Source of the DNA: Bauldia litoralis
Lineage (GTDB): Bacteria > Pseudomonadota > Alphaproteobacteria > Rhizobiales > Kaistiaceae
DNA length: 64,000 nucleotides
NCBI RefSeq assembly: GCF_900104485.1
Contig: NZ_FMXQ01000008.1
Location: forward strand, 62,001-126,000
Reading direction: 5' to 3'
The position numbers and the translations under genes were made by a program. Every line of letters begins with the position of its first letter. Positions within the stretch are counted from its first letter, which is position 1. The notes under the pieces are model-generated. The model saw nothing but the letters and a program-made list of their open reading frames with translations. It was not told where the DNA came from and did no database searches. Shown here piece after piece: positions 45,325 through 54,762 of this stretch.

Positions 45325-46227
45325 ATGGCGGCTGCGCCTTTCCACGATCGTCCGGGCGTCATCTGGATGAATGGCGAATTCGTTCCATGGGCGGATGCCA
45401 AGGTTCATGTCCTGTCCCATGGGCTGCATTATGGCAGCGGCGTCTTCGAGGGCGAGCGCGCCTATGGCGGCACGATCTTCAAGCTCGACGAACACACCCG
45501 CCGGCTCCACCACTCGGCCGAAATCCTCGGCTTCAAGATTCCGTGGTCGGTCGAGGAGATCAACCAGGTGTCGATCGAGCTTCTCGCCCGGCAGGGGCAC
45601 AAGGACGCCTATGTCCGGCCGATCGCCTGGCGGGGCAGCGAGATGATGGGCGTCTCGGCGCAGGCCAACACGATCAACCTGTCGATCGCCGTATGGGAAT
45701 GGCCGTCCTATTTCAAGCCGGCCGAGCGGCTGAAAGGCATTCGCCTCGACATGGCCAAGTATCGCCGGCCCGACCCGGCGACGGCGCCCTCGAAAGCCAA
45801 GGCGACCGGCCTTTACATGATCTGCACGCTGTCGAAGCACGATGCCGAGGCCAAGGGTTATGCCGATGCGCTGATGCTCGACTGGCGGGGGCGTGTCGCC
45901 GAGGCGACCGGCGCCAACGTCTTCTTCGTCAAGGACGGCATCATCCACACGCCGACGCCGGACTGCTTCCTCGACGGCATCACGCGGCGGACGGTCATCG
46001 GGCTGGCGAAGGATCGCGGCTACGAGATCGTCGAGCGGACGATCATGCCGGAGGAGATGGCCGACTTCGAGCAGTGCTTCCTGACCGGCACCGCCGCGGA
46101 AGTCACGCCGGTGTCCGAAATCGGTCCCTACAGCTTCACCGTCGGCGACATCACCCGCAACCTGATGGAAGACTATACCGCGCTGGTGCAGGGCAAGCTT
46201 CAGCCGGCCATGGCCTCGAGCGGCTGA
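45325..46227 (+). CDS. ilvE: Branched-chain amino acid aminotransferase
   Basis: A 300-residue PLP enzyme that converts branched-chain 2-oxo acids to Val, Leu and Ile. It has the class IV start GVIWMNGEFVPWADAKVHVLSHGLHYGSGVFEG and the lysine-bearing GLYMICTLSKHDA region, with the later EATGANVFFV and LTGTAAEVTPV segments. ATG 45325 is preceded by AGGGAGAG; the frame is open further upstream but unsupported. It diverges from the MarR-OmpR operon, an arrangement seen in related genomes. Confidence 0.95.
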   Translation: MAAAPFHDRPGVIWMNGEFVPWADAKVHVLSHGLHYGSGVFEGERAYGGTIFKLDEHTRRLHHSAEILGFKIPWSVEEINQVSIELLARQGHKDAYVRPIAWRGSEMMGVSAQANTINLSIAVWEWPSYFKPAERLKGIRLDMAKYRRPDPATAPSKAKATGLYMICTLSKHDAEAKGYADALMLDWRGRVAEATGANVFFVKDGIIHTPTPDCFLDGITRRTVIGLAKDRGYEIVERTIMPEEMADFEQCFLTGTAAEVTPVSEIGPYSFTVGDITRNLMEDYTALVQGKLQPAMASSG

Positions 46228-46341
46228 GGTCGATCGACCGGCGCGCGGAAGCCGCGCTCCGCCAGCCCTGGTTCTCCCGGTGCGTTCCGTGTCGCGCCAT
46301 CACCGGCCGATCGGCAAGTGCAAACCGGGCAGGCGACAGGC

Positions 46342-47673
46342 ATGAGCGAAAGCGGCGAGGGGCGGAACTACCGGATCCTGCTCGGCCATGGCGCCGCCAA
46401 CGGCGCGGGCTATGAACTGACCAGCGAAAAGCTGGTCCTGCCGTTTCTCTATACTGCCGTCGGCGCGCCGGTGTTCTTTGCCGGACTGCTGGTGCCGATC
46501 GCCGCCGTCGCCAAGCTGGCGGTGCAGATCGTCGCGGCGCCGGTAATCAGCGCGGCGCGGTCCAACAAGAAGTTCATCGCCCTGGCGGCGGTCGCGACGG
46601 CGATGGCGCTGGTGGTCATCAGCCTTACCGTCAATGCTGTGCCGGTCGACTGGCTGGTGCCCGTCTTCCTGCTCGTTTCGATGACGATCGGCGCGGCGGG
46701 CGGCTTCTACTCGCTCGCCTTCAACGACATGCTCGGCCGGGTGTTGCCGCAGTCGCGGCGCAGCCGCCTGCTGTTCACCCAGTCGGGGCTGGCCGGGGTC
46801 TTCGCCGTCGCCGTCGCGCTTGGCTCGCAATTCATCCTGCCGCCGGGAACGTCCCTGGCGGCGCACCAGGAACTGCTGTGGCTCGGCATCGTCCTGATCC
46901 TGGTTTCCGCCGGGCTGGTCGCCACGGTGCGCGAGCCGGAGAAGGTGCGGGCGCCCGAGCCTGAACCTGAACCTGAACCTGAACCTGAACCTGAACCTGA
47001 ACATACATCGGCCGCCCGAAAGGGGCGGATCGCGGAACTTGGCCACGGCTTCCGGATCGCCTTCGCGCTGCCGTGGTTCAAGCATTTCGTCATCGCGCGC
47101 TCGCTGTTCCTGTCGATCGAACTGGCCATGCCGTTCTTTTCGATTCACGCGGCGACCTTTCACGGCAACAGCGTCACCGGGCTCAGCACCTTCGTCATCG
47201 CATCGAGCGCCGGGCTGGTGGTCGGTGGAATCGTCTGGCCGCGCATCGGCGCGCGCTCGATCCGGCTCCTGCTGACGCTGGCGGCAGGCGCCGCGGCGCT
47301 GGGCGGCGTGCTGGCGCTGACCATCGAATTCACCCCGGCCCTGCAGTCGGCGCAGGTCTACGCCATCGTGTTCGTGCTGGTCGGTCTTGGCGCGCAAGGC
47401 ATCCTGAACGGCCGGACGCTCTACCTGGTCAGCGTGACCCGCGATATCGAGCGGCCCTTCTGCATCGCGTCGTCGAGCGTTATCACCGGCGTGGTGGCGG
47501 TTGGCCTGGGCGGGGTAGCCGGCGCCTTCGCCCAGCTTCAGGGCGTCGGCTGGCCGATCGGGATCATGGTCGTCCTCAATATCGCGGCGATGATCTACAC
47601 GACGAGGCTTCGCGACATCCGGCCGACGCCGGCGGCGACCGAGGTGGCTCCGGCGACGCTGGAGCCGCGATAG
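46342..47673 (+). CDS. MFS-like transporter with Pro-Glu repeat linker
   Basis: A 443-residue membrane protein with about 12 helices, of the MFS fold but with weak signature motifs. Between helices 6 and 7 is a cytoplasmic loop carrying a Pro-Glu repeat (about residues 205-222), coded by seven CCTGAA units. The repeat is a multiple of three so length changes keep the frame. The start is ATG 46342, though GTG 46318 is in frame. Substrate unknown. No clear operon partner. Confidence 0.78.
   Translation: MSESGEGRNYRILLGHGAANGAGYELTSEKLVLPFLYTAVGAPVFFAGLLVPIAAVAKLAVQIVAAPVISAARSNKKFIALAAVATAMALVVISLTVNAVPVDWLVPVFLLVSMTIGAAGGFYSLAFNDMLGRVLPQSRRSRLLFTQSGLAGVFAVAVALGSQFILPPGTSLAAHQELLWLGIVLILVSAGLVATVREPEKVRAPEPEPEPEPEPEPEPEHTSAARKGRIAELGHGFRIAFALPWFKHFVIARSLFLSIELAMPFFSIHAATFHGNSVTGLSTFVIASSAGLVVGGIVWPRIGARSIRLLLTLAAGAAALGGVLALTIEFTPALQSAQVYAIVFVLVGLGAQGILNGRTLYLVSVTRDIERPFCIASSSVITGVVAVGLGGVAGAFAQLQGVGWPIGIMVVLNIAAMIYTTRLRDIRPTPAATEVAPATLEPR
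46960..47001 (+). repeat. Seven tandem CCTGAA hexanucleotides
   Basis: Seven exact copies of CCTGAA lie inside the MFS-like gene and code for alternating Pro-Glu. Because six is a multiple of three, slippage would lengthen or shorten the linker without a frameshift. Exact tandem units with no synonymous change suggest recent expansion. Confidence 0.9.
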
Positions 47674-47728
47674 GGGGTGGAGAGGGCGGCCCGTTCGATG
47701 CCGTCCGCTCCGGTTTTTCTGCGCGATT

Positions 47729-48028
47729 CTAGAGGATGCGTTCCTCGCCGGCGCCGTGGGCGATGACTTCGCGGTCGATGATCTCGACGTTCTTGAGGTC
47801 GGCGCGCCAGGCGTCCATGTGCGGCGCCTTGCCATGGGCTTCGAGCGACGGCCAGTCTTCCCAGCGCTCGACGATGCGGATCAGGCCCGGATCGATCAGG
47901 TCCTCGGCGAAGGCATAGAGGATGCAGCCTTTTTCCTGGCGGGTGGCCTCGAGCGTGCGCTTGGCGGCCGGCCGAAGGGCTTCGATGGCGTCGGGTGCGA
48001 CGCGCAGGTGTCCGGTGACGATGATCAA
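47729..48028 (-). CDS. Antibiotic biosynthesis monooxygenase (ABM) domain protein
   Basis: A 99-residue ferredoxin-like ABM domain protein, of the putative quinol monooxygenase type (YgiN-like). Pattern: VTGHLRVAPDAIEALRPAAKRTLEATRQEKGCILYAFAEDL-type first half with GCILYAF, and IVERWEDWPSLEAH in the second. The start is TTG 48028 with a GAGGAA site upstream; no ATG is nearby. It is convergent with the MFS-like gene. Confidence 0.82.
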   Translation of the reverse strand: MIIVTGHLRVAPDAIEALRPAAKRTLEATRQEKGCILYAFAEDLIDPGLIRIVERWEDWPSLEAHGKAPHMDAWRADLKNVEIIDREVIAHGAGEERIL

Positions 48029-48173
48029 GGCTTGTTCCTCGCATTGACGGGATTATTTGACGGGCCTTGGTTACCCGAAACCCTGCCATGCGGCCAGTGG
48101 GCGGAACCATGCGCGCCCGGATGCCTTATAAGCGGGCTGGCCGGATCGATTGAGGGCCGGCAGGGACAGAATC

Positions 48174-49229
48174 ATGCAAACGTTTCGCTGCGTCTGCGGC
48201 AACACGCTCTTCTTCGAGAATACCTCCTGCGGCAATTGCGGGCGCGATGTCGGCTGGTGTCCGACATGCCGGCAGGTCAGCGGGCTCGACGCGCGCGACG
48301 ACGGCACGTTCGCCTGCGTCTCGCCGGGTTGCGGCGCGGTGGTCAGGAAGTGCCTCAACTACAGCCAGGAGGGCGTCTGCAACCGCTGCATCGCGGTGGC
48401 GGGGACGCGGTCCGGGGAACTGTTCTGCGATTGCTGCCGGCTCAACGAGACGATTCCCGACCTGTCGGTCGACGGCAACCGCGCCCGCTGGGCCCAGCTC
48501 GAAGCGGCCAAGCGGCGACTGATCTACGGACTCGATTCGCTCGGGCTGCCTTACGGATCGGCGGCGGACGGCTTCGATCCGCCGCTGGCCTTCGCCTTCA
48601 AGGGGGACGTCATCCCGACCCAGGGCCTGTGGCGAACCATGGGCGAGGGCGAGCGGGTCTATACCGGGCATGCCGACGGCATGATCACCATCAACATCCG
48701 CGAGGCCGACGATGCGGAGCGCGAGAAGCTGCGGGTCGATTTCGGCGAAGCGCACCGCACGCTGATCGGCCATTTCCGCCACGAGATCGGCCATTACTAC
48801 TGGGACCTGCTGGTCCGCGACCGGGCCGAGGATGGCTTCAAGGCGGTGTTCGGCGACCACGAGAACCCGGATTATGGCCAGGCGCTGTCGCTCTATTACG
48901 ACAACGGCGCGCCGTCCGGCTGGCAAGAGACCTATGTCAGCGCCTATGCGACGATGCACCCATGGGAGGACTGGGCCGAGACCTTCGCGCTCTACCTGGC
49001 GATGGCGGCGATGCTCGACACCGCCTTCCACCTGCGCCTCGTCGATGCGGCGCCGGATGGCGACCTGGCGACGATGCTCGCCCGGTATCGGGGACTGGGG
49101 CTGGTGCTGAACGAGATCAGCCGGGAGATGGGGCTGCTCGACCTCGTGCCGGCGGTGATCACCGACGCAATCGCGGTGAAGCTCGGCTTCGTACACGACA
49201 TGGTCGGCGGGGCCCGGGGGGCAGGCTGA
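48174..49229 (+). CDS. Zinc-ribbon metallopeptidase-like protein (DUF2248-type)
   Basis: A 351-residue protein. The N-terminal 90 residues hold many paired cysteines (CVCGN, CGNCG, CPTC, CNRC, CDCC), a zinc-ribbon region. The C-terminal part carries the metallopeptidase-like motif HEIGHYYW near 205 and a downstream EDWAETFALY glutamate-bearing helix. The combination matches a family described as a putative zinc-binding peptidase. Cytoplasmic by appearance. Substrate unknown. Stands alone. Confidence 0.78.
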   Translation: MQTFRCVCGNTLFFENTSCGNCGRDVGWCPTCRQVSGLDARDDGTFACVSPGCGAVVRKCLNYSQEGVCNRCIAVAGTRSGELFCDCCRLNETIPDLSVDGNRARWAQLEAAKRRLIYGLDSLGLPYGSAADGFDPPLAFAFKGDVIPTQGLWRTMGEGERVYTGHADGMITINIREADDAEREKLRVDFGEAHRTLIGHFRHEIGHYYWDLLVRDRAEDGFKAVFGDHENPDYGQALSLYYDNGAPSGWQETYVSAYATMHPWEDWAETFALYLAMAAMLDTAFHLRLVDAAPDGDLATMLARYRGLGLVLNEISREMGLLDLVPAVITDAIAVKLGFVHDMVGGARGAG

Positions 49230-49263
49230 CCGCCGTTTCCCTACATCGCGCTTGGCAAGACCC

Positions 49264-50115
49264 TCATCCGGAAAGCCCGCCGAAGATCCAGGCGACCAGC
49301 AGCCCGGCGGCGAGGACTGCGAAGGAAACGGCGGCCATCACAGGGACGGGGGGACGCGGGGCCGGCGGCTTCATCGCGCTCATGTCCGTGCCCGCGCCGG
49401 GCTTCGTGTCCATGGTCATGCCAGGCATGGCATCGGTCGCCGCCGGCTTGCCGGCCGGTTGGGTCGGACGGACAGTCAGCATGCCGTGCTTGAGATGGTG
49501 GGCGACGAGCCACCAGTTCATCGGATAGGCGACGGCGAAGCCGGCCATCAGCGCGACCGACATGCGGAACCAGAACAGCGGCTCGCCCGGGTCGTGGGCG
49601 GCGGGGTTGCCCTTCCAGGCCAGCGTCGAGACCGCGATCATGCCGCCCATCAGGCAGTTCATCGACAGGAGTTCCGAGGTGAAGGTCATGCGCAGCGACT
49701 TGCCGTAGTCGCCGCCGGCCATGTCGCGCATGAACAGCGCCTGGAAGATGGTCCAGCCGAAGGCGAAGCCGAGCAGGTATTCGAGGCCGAGATCGACGAC
49801 GATCGGCAGGGCGACCGCCGCCCCGATCACCGCGCCGACGAGGATGCCGATGCCGTCGCCGGCGACGCAATGCATGGTCGAGCCGAGCACCTGACGCCAG
49901 CGCGCGGCAACATATTGCTCATGGGTGCCGGGCAGCGGCTCGCGGCAGCCCAGCACATAGAGGAAGGCGCCGAACGGTCCGGCGTAGAGGGTGAAGAGGA
50001 CGAAGCCCCACTTCATCACCGTGCTTTCGGGCGTGTTGCGGATGTCGATGGCGACGAACAGCACCGAGAGCGCCGTCAACCCGAACCACAGGAGCATTAC
50101 GCCGTCGATGATCAT
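49264..50115 (-). CDS. DUF4396 membrane protein
   Basis: A 283-residue membrane protein with about seven or eight helices, of the DUF4396 family. Landmarks: AIDIRNTPESTVMKWGFVLFTLYAGP near residue 25 and GSTMHCVAGDGIGI near 80, plus AYPMNWWLVAHHLKHGM near 205, where the histidine-rich motif is typical. A Met/Thr/Pro-rich, partly charged loop (MPGMTMDTK-like) precedes a final helix; it resembles metal-binding loops. Start ATG 50115, no strong Shine-Dalgarno. Function unknown. Confidence 0.82.
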   Translation of the reverse strand: MIIDGVMLLWFGLTALSVLFVAIDIRNTPESTVMKWGFVLFTLYAGPFGAFLYVLGCREPLPGTHEQYVAARWRQVLGSTMHCVAGDGIGILVGAVIGAAVALPIVVDLGLEYLLGFAFGWTIFQALFMRDMAGGDYGKSLRMTFTSELLSMNCLMGGMIAVSTLAWKGNPAAHDPGEPLFWFRMSVALMAGFAVAYPMNWWLVAHHLKHGMLTVRPTQPAGKPAATDAMPGMTMDTKPGAGTDMSAMKPPAPRPPVPVMAAVSFAVLAAGLLVAWIFGGLSG

Positions 50116-50328
50116 GGCGGTTTCCGAATCTCCGCATGTTGTCGCCGCGAGGATAACAGATGGTCCGGTCGTCTTGAAAAGGGCGATTCGATCCGGTGCG
50201 CCGGATGCCTCTCGCCGATACCGGCTCCAGAATGCCTCTCCGGTCGGACTCGTGGCCGCCGCGAAGCTTGAGCCGGGTCCGTCAACCTGCCACCATCGGA
50301 GCAAGGGAAACGATGGCGGGGTCCCTTT

Positions 50329-51327
50329 ATGAAGATCTTTCTTTCCTATGCGTCCGAACGCAGGGCGGCGGCCGAACCGATCGCCTTCTCGCTTCGCGAC
50401 CGCGGGTTCGAGGTCTTTCTCGATCGCGACGACCTGCCGCCGGGCCGCAGCTTCGACGAGCAGATCGAGATGGCGGTCGCCAGGGCCGATCTCTTCGTCT
50501 TTCTGATCAGTCCGGAAGCGGTCGATCCCGGCCGTTTCACGCTGACCGAGGTTGAGTTTGCACGGCGCCGATGGCGCAAGGCGGACGGATACGTCCTGCC
50601 GGTGATGATCGCGGAAACACAACTCGCGTCGATCCCGAGCTTCCTCAAGAGCGTGAACATTCTTCAGCCGGCTGGCAACGCTGCAGCCGAAGTCAGTTCC
50701 GCCGTCGCGGCGATGGCGCGGCCGCCGCCGGCCGCCCGTATCGTGCCGCTGGCGATTGCAATGGGCGTCGTCACCGGGTTGCTGACGACCTTCGTGCCGC
50801 TCCCCCTCGACGCCATCCCCGGCGAGCCGGTGTCCGCCGGTTACGTCATCCACTATCCGGTCGCGGCGCCGCTCGGAGCCCCTGTCTTTTTCGGGATCGG
50901 CCTAACCGGTCTGGTGGCCTATTTCGAGCGCCCGTCGTTCGCCCGGCTGCTTGCCATCCTGCTCGCGGTCTTCATCGGCTGGCTACTCGCCATCAACCTC
51001 TATCTGATCCTCGCCGACATCGATGTTCCGAGCGACGACTCGGAAGGACTGCGCAAGGTCACGACGATCGCTGGCGTTGCGATCGGGGCGGTGTCCGGCG
51101 CCGTCGGCGCGGCGTCGACCTGGGCCGGCGCCGCGCTGGCCACGCGGCGGCTGGGGCGCATCGACGTGCTTCTGTCCGTGATCGTGACCGGAACGGTTTT
51201 CGGATGCCTTGTCTTCGTCAGCCACCGTGGGGATATCGACAAGCTGCAAAGCTGGATTCTGTTCTGTGGCTGGCAGGCAGCGGTCGCGGCGGTGCTTGGC
51301 TGGTATCTATCGCGGATTCCGCGATAG
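50329..51327 (+). CDS. TIR-domain membrane protein
   Basis: A 332-residue protein: residues 1-115 form a TIR domain (IFLSYASERRAAAEPIAFSLRDRGFEVF start; DADDLPPGRSF-type box; LFVFLISPEA). The putative NADase glutamate is E74 in TLTEVEFA. Residues 135-330 are hydrophobic with about five or six helices. TIR domains in bacteria act as NAD-cleaving or signalling modules in defence. This is a one-gene TIR-membrane fusion. It is followed by a hairpin that includes its stop, then a convergent orphan gene. Confidence 0.8.
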   Translation: MKIFLSYASERRAAAEPIAFSLRDRGFEVFLDRDDLPPGRSFDEQIEMAVARADLFVFLISPEAVDPGRFTLTEVEFARRRWRKADGYVLPVMIAETQLASIPSFLKSVNILQPAGNAAAEVSSAVAAMARPPPAARIVPLAIAMGVVTGLLTTFVPLPLDAIPGEPVSAGYVIHYPVAAPLGAPVFFGIGLTGLVAYFERPSFARLLAILLAVFIGWLLAINLYLILADIDVPSDDSEGLRKVTTIAGVAIGAVSGAVGAASTWAGAALATRRLGRIDVLLSVIVTGTVFGCLVFVSHRGDIDKLQSWILFCGWQAAVAAVLGWYLSRIPR

Positions 51328-51328
51328 A
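51306..51328. terminator. Hairpin at the end of the TIR gene
   Basis: A ten-base-pair stem (TCTATCGCGG with its complement) closes a three-base loop and covers the TAG stop of the TIR gene (51325-51327). There is no U-run. A second smaller inverted repeat (GGGCGA/TCGCCC) follows at 51342-51359 and overlaps the stop of the convergent gene. Confidence 0.5.
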
Positions 51329-51350
51329 CCGTTGGCAGCAGGGGCGAATG

Positions 51351-51782
51351 CTATCGCCCGTCGAGCAGGTCCTGCAACGAGTTGCCGGGCTTCAGCGCGT
51401 CGAGGAGGATGCCGACGAAGCGGGCGATCAATCCTGACTTGATGAAGGGCGGCAGAAACGGGAACGGAAGGAGCCGAGCGAGCATATCCGGCAGGTTTTC
51501 GCGAAGGGCGTCGAGAAATTCGCCAGGCACGCCCTGTTCGCGGTTGAGCGCAGCCGCGAGGATCTCCTTCGGTATGAATTTAAAGGTGTTGCGATCGAGG
51601 CTCTGAATTATCTTGAGGATTATCTGGCCCTCTCGTTTTTCGGAGAGGAAGGGAAGATTGATAAGTGCATTCAATCGCTTGGCGAGCTTATCCTGCAGGT
51701 CTTCCGACAGGAAAAAGGTCTCCTTGAAGTCCCGTGCCGCCTCCTGAAAATCGAGATTGGGATTGGCGTTGACGTTGCTCAT
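51351..51782 (-). CDS. Unknown protein convergent with the TIR gene
   Basis: A 143-residue soluble, mostly helical protein, not recognised. It is rich in Leu, Phe and charged residues, with an amphipathic region FFLSEDLQDKLAKRLNALI and a C-terminal Pro/Phe-rich stretch. Base composition is lower in GC than its neighbours, suggesting a different origin. GGAGGAACACG lies just ahead of ATG 51782. It ends 23 bases from the TIR gene on the opposite strand. Confidence 0.65.
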   Translation of the reverse strand: MSNVNANPNLDFQEAARDFKETFFLSEDLQDKLAKRLNALINLPFLSEKREGQIILKIIQSLDRNTFKFIPKEILAAALNREQGVPGEFLDALRENLPDMLARLLPFPFLPPFIKSGLIARFVGILLDALKPGNSLQDLLDGR

Positions 51783-51869
51783 CGTGTTCCTCCGACGCCT
51801 GTTACCGGTGTGTTGTCCTGGGTCACAACCACACGTTAAACGAGCTTATATTGATTTGTCACTACTTAA

Positions 51870-51884
51870 AATTGCGTTGCAATT
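51870..51884. repeat. Short perfect inverted repeat upstream of the orphan gene
   Basis: AATTGC GTT GCAATT lies about 88 bases upstream of ATG 51782 on the minus strand, within AT-rich DNA. It could be an operator for the orphan gene or for uvrB. Sequence only. Confidence 0.4.
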
Positions 51885-51937
51885 CTCACGGCCCGGGATC
51901 GCACTGGTGGGTCTTGTTCGATCCAATGGCGGGCAAG

Positions 51938-51963
51938 GTTCCTGACACATATGTGTCAGGAAC
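51938..51963. repeat. 26-bp perfect palindrome near the uvrB start
   Basis: Thirteen bases, GTTCCTGACACAT, are followed directly by their exact reverse complement, with no loop. The stretch lies 63-88 bases upstream of the preferred uvrB ATG (52026), and an alternative upstream ATG (51951) lies inside the right half. The outer arms GTTC and GAAC resemble parts of SOS boxes but the spacing is different. It could be an operator, a dispersed repeat or a terminator. Confidence 0.85.
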
Positions 51964-52025
51964 TCGCGCTTGAACGCGCGCCGCGAGGCCTCGCCTTTGG
52001 CCGAGTCATCCCCCATATTCAGGCC

Positions 52026-54737
52026 ATGCCAGCAAAGAAGAAGACCGGATTCTCCGAAGCGCCGCAGAAAGCCTTCAAAGAGGCGCGGAGCGATGACGGG
52101 GCGACAGGGAAAGAAAAGACCCTTCGAACCGCCCGCGGGACCTCCATGGGGGGGCCGGGGACGGCGAAGGAGCGCGCCGCCGCGGGGCTGAACCCGGTGC
52201 CGGGCATCGACATGAATCTCGAGGAGGCGGAAGCCTTCCTCGCGTCGACGCGGCCCAAGCCAGCGCCCGCCTCCGGGCGGGGAAGCAAGCGCGGGCCGGC
52301 GGCGGACGAGGCGCTGGCGGCGGGGGCAGTGACGGCGACGGTCGAGGCGCTGTCCAACCTGATCGAGAGCGGCCGGCCGGAATTCATCGCCAAGACCTGG
52401 GCGCCGCACCGGCCGCCGCGGCCGGAGAAATCCGAGGGCGGGATTCCGCTGCGGATCGTCTCGGAATTCGAGCCGAAGGGCGACCAGCCGCTGGCGATCG
52501 AGGAGCTGGTGACCGGCGTCAACGCGCACGAGCGCGACCAGGTGCTGCTCGGCGTCACCGGCTCGGGCAAGACCTACACCATGGCCAAGGTGATCGAGGC
52601 GACGCAGCGGCCGGCGCTGATCCTGGCGCCGAACAAGACCCTGGCCGCGCAGCTCTACGGCGAGTTCAAGGCCTTCTTCCCGGACAACGCGGTCGAGTAT
52701 TTCGTTTCCTATTACGACTATTACCAGCCGGAGGCCTACGTCCCGCGCACCGACACCTATATCGAGAAGGAATCCTCGATCAACGAGCAGATCGACCGCA
52801 TGCGCCACTCGGCGACGCGCTCGCTGCTCGAACGCGACGACGTGATCATCGTCGCCTCGGTGTCCTGCATCTACGGCATCGGCTCGGTCGAGACCTATAC
52901 GGCGATGACCTTCGCCATCACGCTCGGCGAGCGGATCGACCAGCGGCAGCTGATCGCCGACCTTGTGGCGCTGCAATACAAGCGCTCCGACACCGACTTC
53001 CGGCGCGGCACCTTCCGGGTGCGCGGCGACACGATCGAGCTTTTTCCGGCGCATCTGGCCGATCACGCCTGGCGGATATCGCTGTTCGGCGACGAGATCG
53101 AGGCGATCACCGAATTCGACCCGCTGACCGGGCAGAAGCAGGGCGAACTGAAGACGGTCAAGGTCTACGCCAACTCGCATTACGTGACGCCGCGGCCGAC
53201 GCTGGCGCAGGCGGTGAAGGGCATCCGCGAGGAACTGAAGGGGCGGCTCGACGAACTGAACCACGCCGGGCGGCTGCTCGAGGCGCAACGGCTGGAGCAG
53301 CGGACGCGCTTCGACCTCGAGATGATCGAGGCGACCGGCGCCTGCGCCGGCATCGAGAACTACTCGCGCTACCTCACGGGCCGCAAGCCCGGCGAGCCGC
53401 CGCCGACGCTGTTCGAATACCTGCCCGACAACGCGCTGGTCTTCGCCGACGAGAGCCATGTCACCATCCCGCAGATCGGCGGCATGTATCGCGGCGACTT
53501 CCGCCGCAAGGCGACGCTGGCCGAATACGGTTTCCGGTTGCCGTCCTGCATGGACAACCGGCCGCTGCGCTTCGAGGAATGGGACCTGATGCGGCCGCAG
53601 TCGCTTTACATCTCGGCGACACCGAGCGCCTGGGAGCTCGACCGCACCGGCGGCGTCTTCACCGAGCAGGTGATCCGGCCGACCGGGCTGATCGACCCGC
53701 CGGTCGAGGTGCGCCCGGCCAAGGACCAGGTCGACGACCTGCTCGGCGAGGTCAAGGCGGTGGCGCTCCAGGGCTACCGCTCGCTGATCACCGTGCTGAC
53801 CAAGCGGATGGCCGAGGACCTGACCGAATACCTGCACGAGCAGGGGGTGCGGGTGCGCTACATGCATTCCGACGTCGAGACGCTGGAGCGGATCGAGATC
53901 ATCCGCGACCTGCGGCTCGGCGCCTTCGACGCGCTGATCGGCATCAACCTGTTGCGCGAGGGGCTCGACATTCCCGAATGCGCGCTGGTGGCGATCCTCG
54001 ACGCCGACAAGGAAGGTTTTTTGCGCTCGGAGACGTCGCTGGTCCAGACCATCGGCCGCGCGGCGCGCAACGTCGACGGCCGGGTCATCCTCTATGCCGA
54101 CAAGATCACCGGCTCGATGGAGCGGGCGATGGCGGAGACCGACCGCCGGCGCGAGAAGCAGGTCGCCTACAACACCGAGCACGGCATCACGCCGGAGAGC
54201 ATCAAGAAGTCGATCGGCGACATCCTCTCCTCGGTCTACGAGCAGGACCACGTGACGGTCTCGACCGGGCTCGGCGAGGACGAGGGCGCCTTTATCGGCC
54301 ACAACCTCAAGGCGACCATCGCCGACCTCGAAAAACGGATGCGCGACGCCGCCGCCGACCTCGAATTCGAGGAAGCGGCGCGGATGCGCGACGAGATCAA
54401 GCGCCTGGAAACGCTGGACCTGGCGGTCGGCGGCGAGACCGACCGGGGGATGGGGGGCGATCAAGAGGCGAGGAGCGGCGGAGCCGCGACCGGGAATGGA
54501 AAAAGCCGCAAGGCTTCCGAGCGGCCGCGCAAGAATACGCTCGACGAGATGACGGTGCGGCGGACGGAAGTGCCGCTCGGCGGGGGCAAGCCGGTCAGCC
54601 GGCCCCACAAGCCGACGCTTGATTACATGGGTCCCGGCACGGACACCGAAGTGCCGCTCGGCAAGGCGCCACCGGCGAAACCACGCTCGATCGGTGGTCG
54701 GGCGGGCAGCCATGCCGGGAAGAAGGGGCGGCGTTAG
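52026..54737 (+). CDS. uvrB: Excinuclease ABC subunit B
   Basis: The DNA-damage-verification helicase of nucleotide excision repair. From ATG 52026 it has 903 residues against about 670 in E. coli, because of a 120-residue Gly/Ala/Lys-rich N-terminal extension and an 85-residue C-terminal tail. Core motifs: Walker [10 protein letters not shown] near 178, the beta-hairpin [19 protein letters not shown] and the C-terminal UVR domain. The tail repeats TLDEM/TLDYM and TEVPLG. Another ATG (51951) lies inside a palindrome 25 codons upstream. The large extensions are typical of alphaproteobacteria. Confidence 0.97.
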   Translation: MPAKKKTGFSEAPQKAFKEARSDDGATGKEKTLRTARGTSMGGPGTAKERAAAGLNPVPGIDMNLEEAEAFLASTRPKPAPASGRGSKRGPAADEALAAGAVTATVEALSNLIESGRPEFIAKTWAPHRPPRPEKSEGGIPLRIVSEFEPKGDQPLAIEELVTGVNAHERDQVLLGVTGSGKTYTMAKVIEATQRPALILAPNKTLAAQLYGEFKAFFPDNAVEYFVSYYDYYQPEAYVPRTDTYIEKESSINEQIDRMRHSATRSLLERDDVIIVASVSCIYGIGSVETYTAMTFAITLGERIDQRQLIADLVALQYKRSDTDFRRGTFRVRGDTIELFPAHLADHAWRISLFGDEIEAITEFDPLTGQKQGELKTVKVYANSHYVTPRPTLAQAVKGIREELKGRLDELNHAGRLLEAQRLEQRTRFDLEMIEATGACAGIENYSRYLTGRKPGEPPPTLFEYLPDNALVFADESHVTIPQIGGMYRGDFRRKATLAEYGFRLPSCMDNRPLRFEEWDLMRPQSLYISATPSAWELDRTGGVFTEQVIRPTGLIDPPVEVRPAKDQVDDLLGEVKAVALQGYRSLITVLTKRMAEDLTEYLHEQGVRVRYMHSDVETLERIEIIRDLRLGAFDALIGINLLREGLDIPECALVAILDADKEGFLRSETSLVQTIGRAARNVDGRVILYADKITGSMERAMAETDRRREKQVAYNTEHGITPESIKKSIGDILSSVYEQDHVTVSTGLGEDEGAFIGHNLKATIADLEKRMRDAAADLEFEEAARMRDEIKRLETLDLAVGGETDRGMGGDQEARSGGAATGNGKSRKASERPRKNTLDEMTVRRTEVPLGGGKPVSRPHKPTLDYMGPGTDTEVPLGKAPPAKPRSIGGRAGSHAGKKGRR

Positions 54738-54762
54738 GTTTGGCGCGTTGTTCGCCTAAAGT

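Noticed and set aside
51961-51978. LexA/SOS box near uvrB
   Set aside because: The repeated GAAC motifs have an 8-base gap, not the 7 expected for the alphaproteobacterial box, and they partly come from the palindrome. Not enough support.
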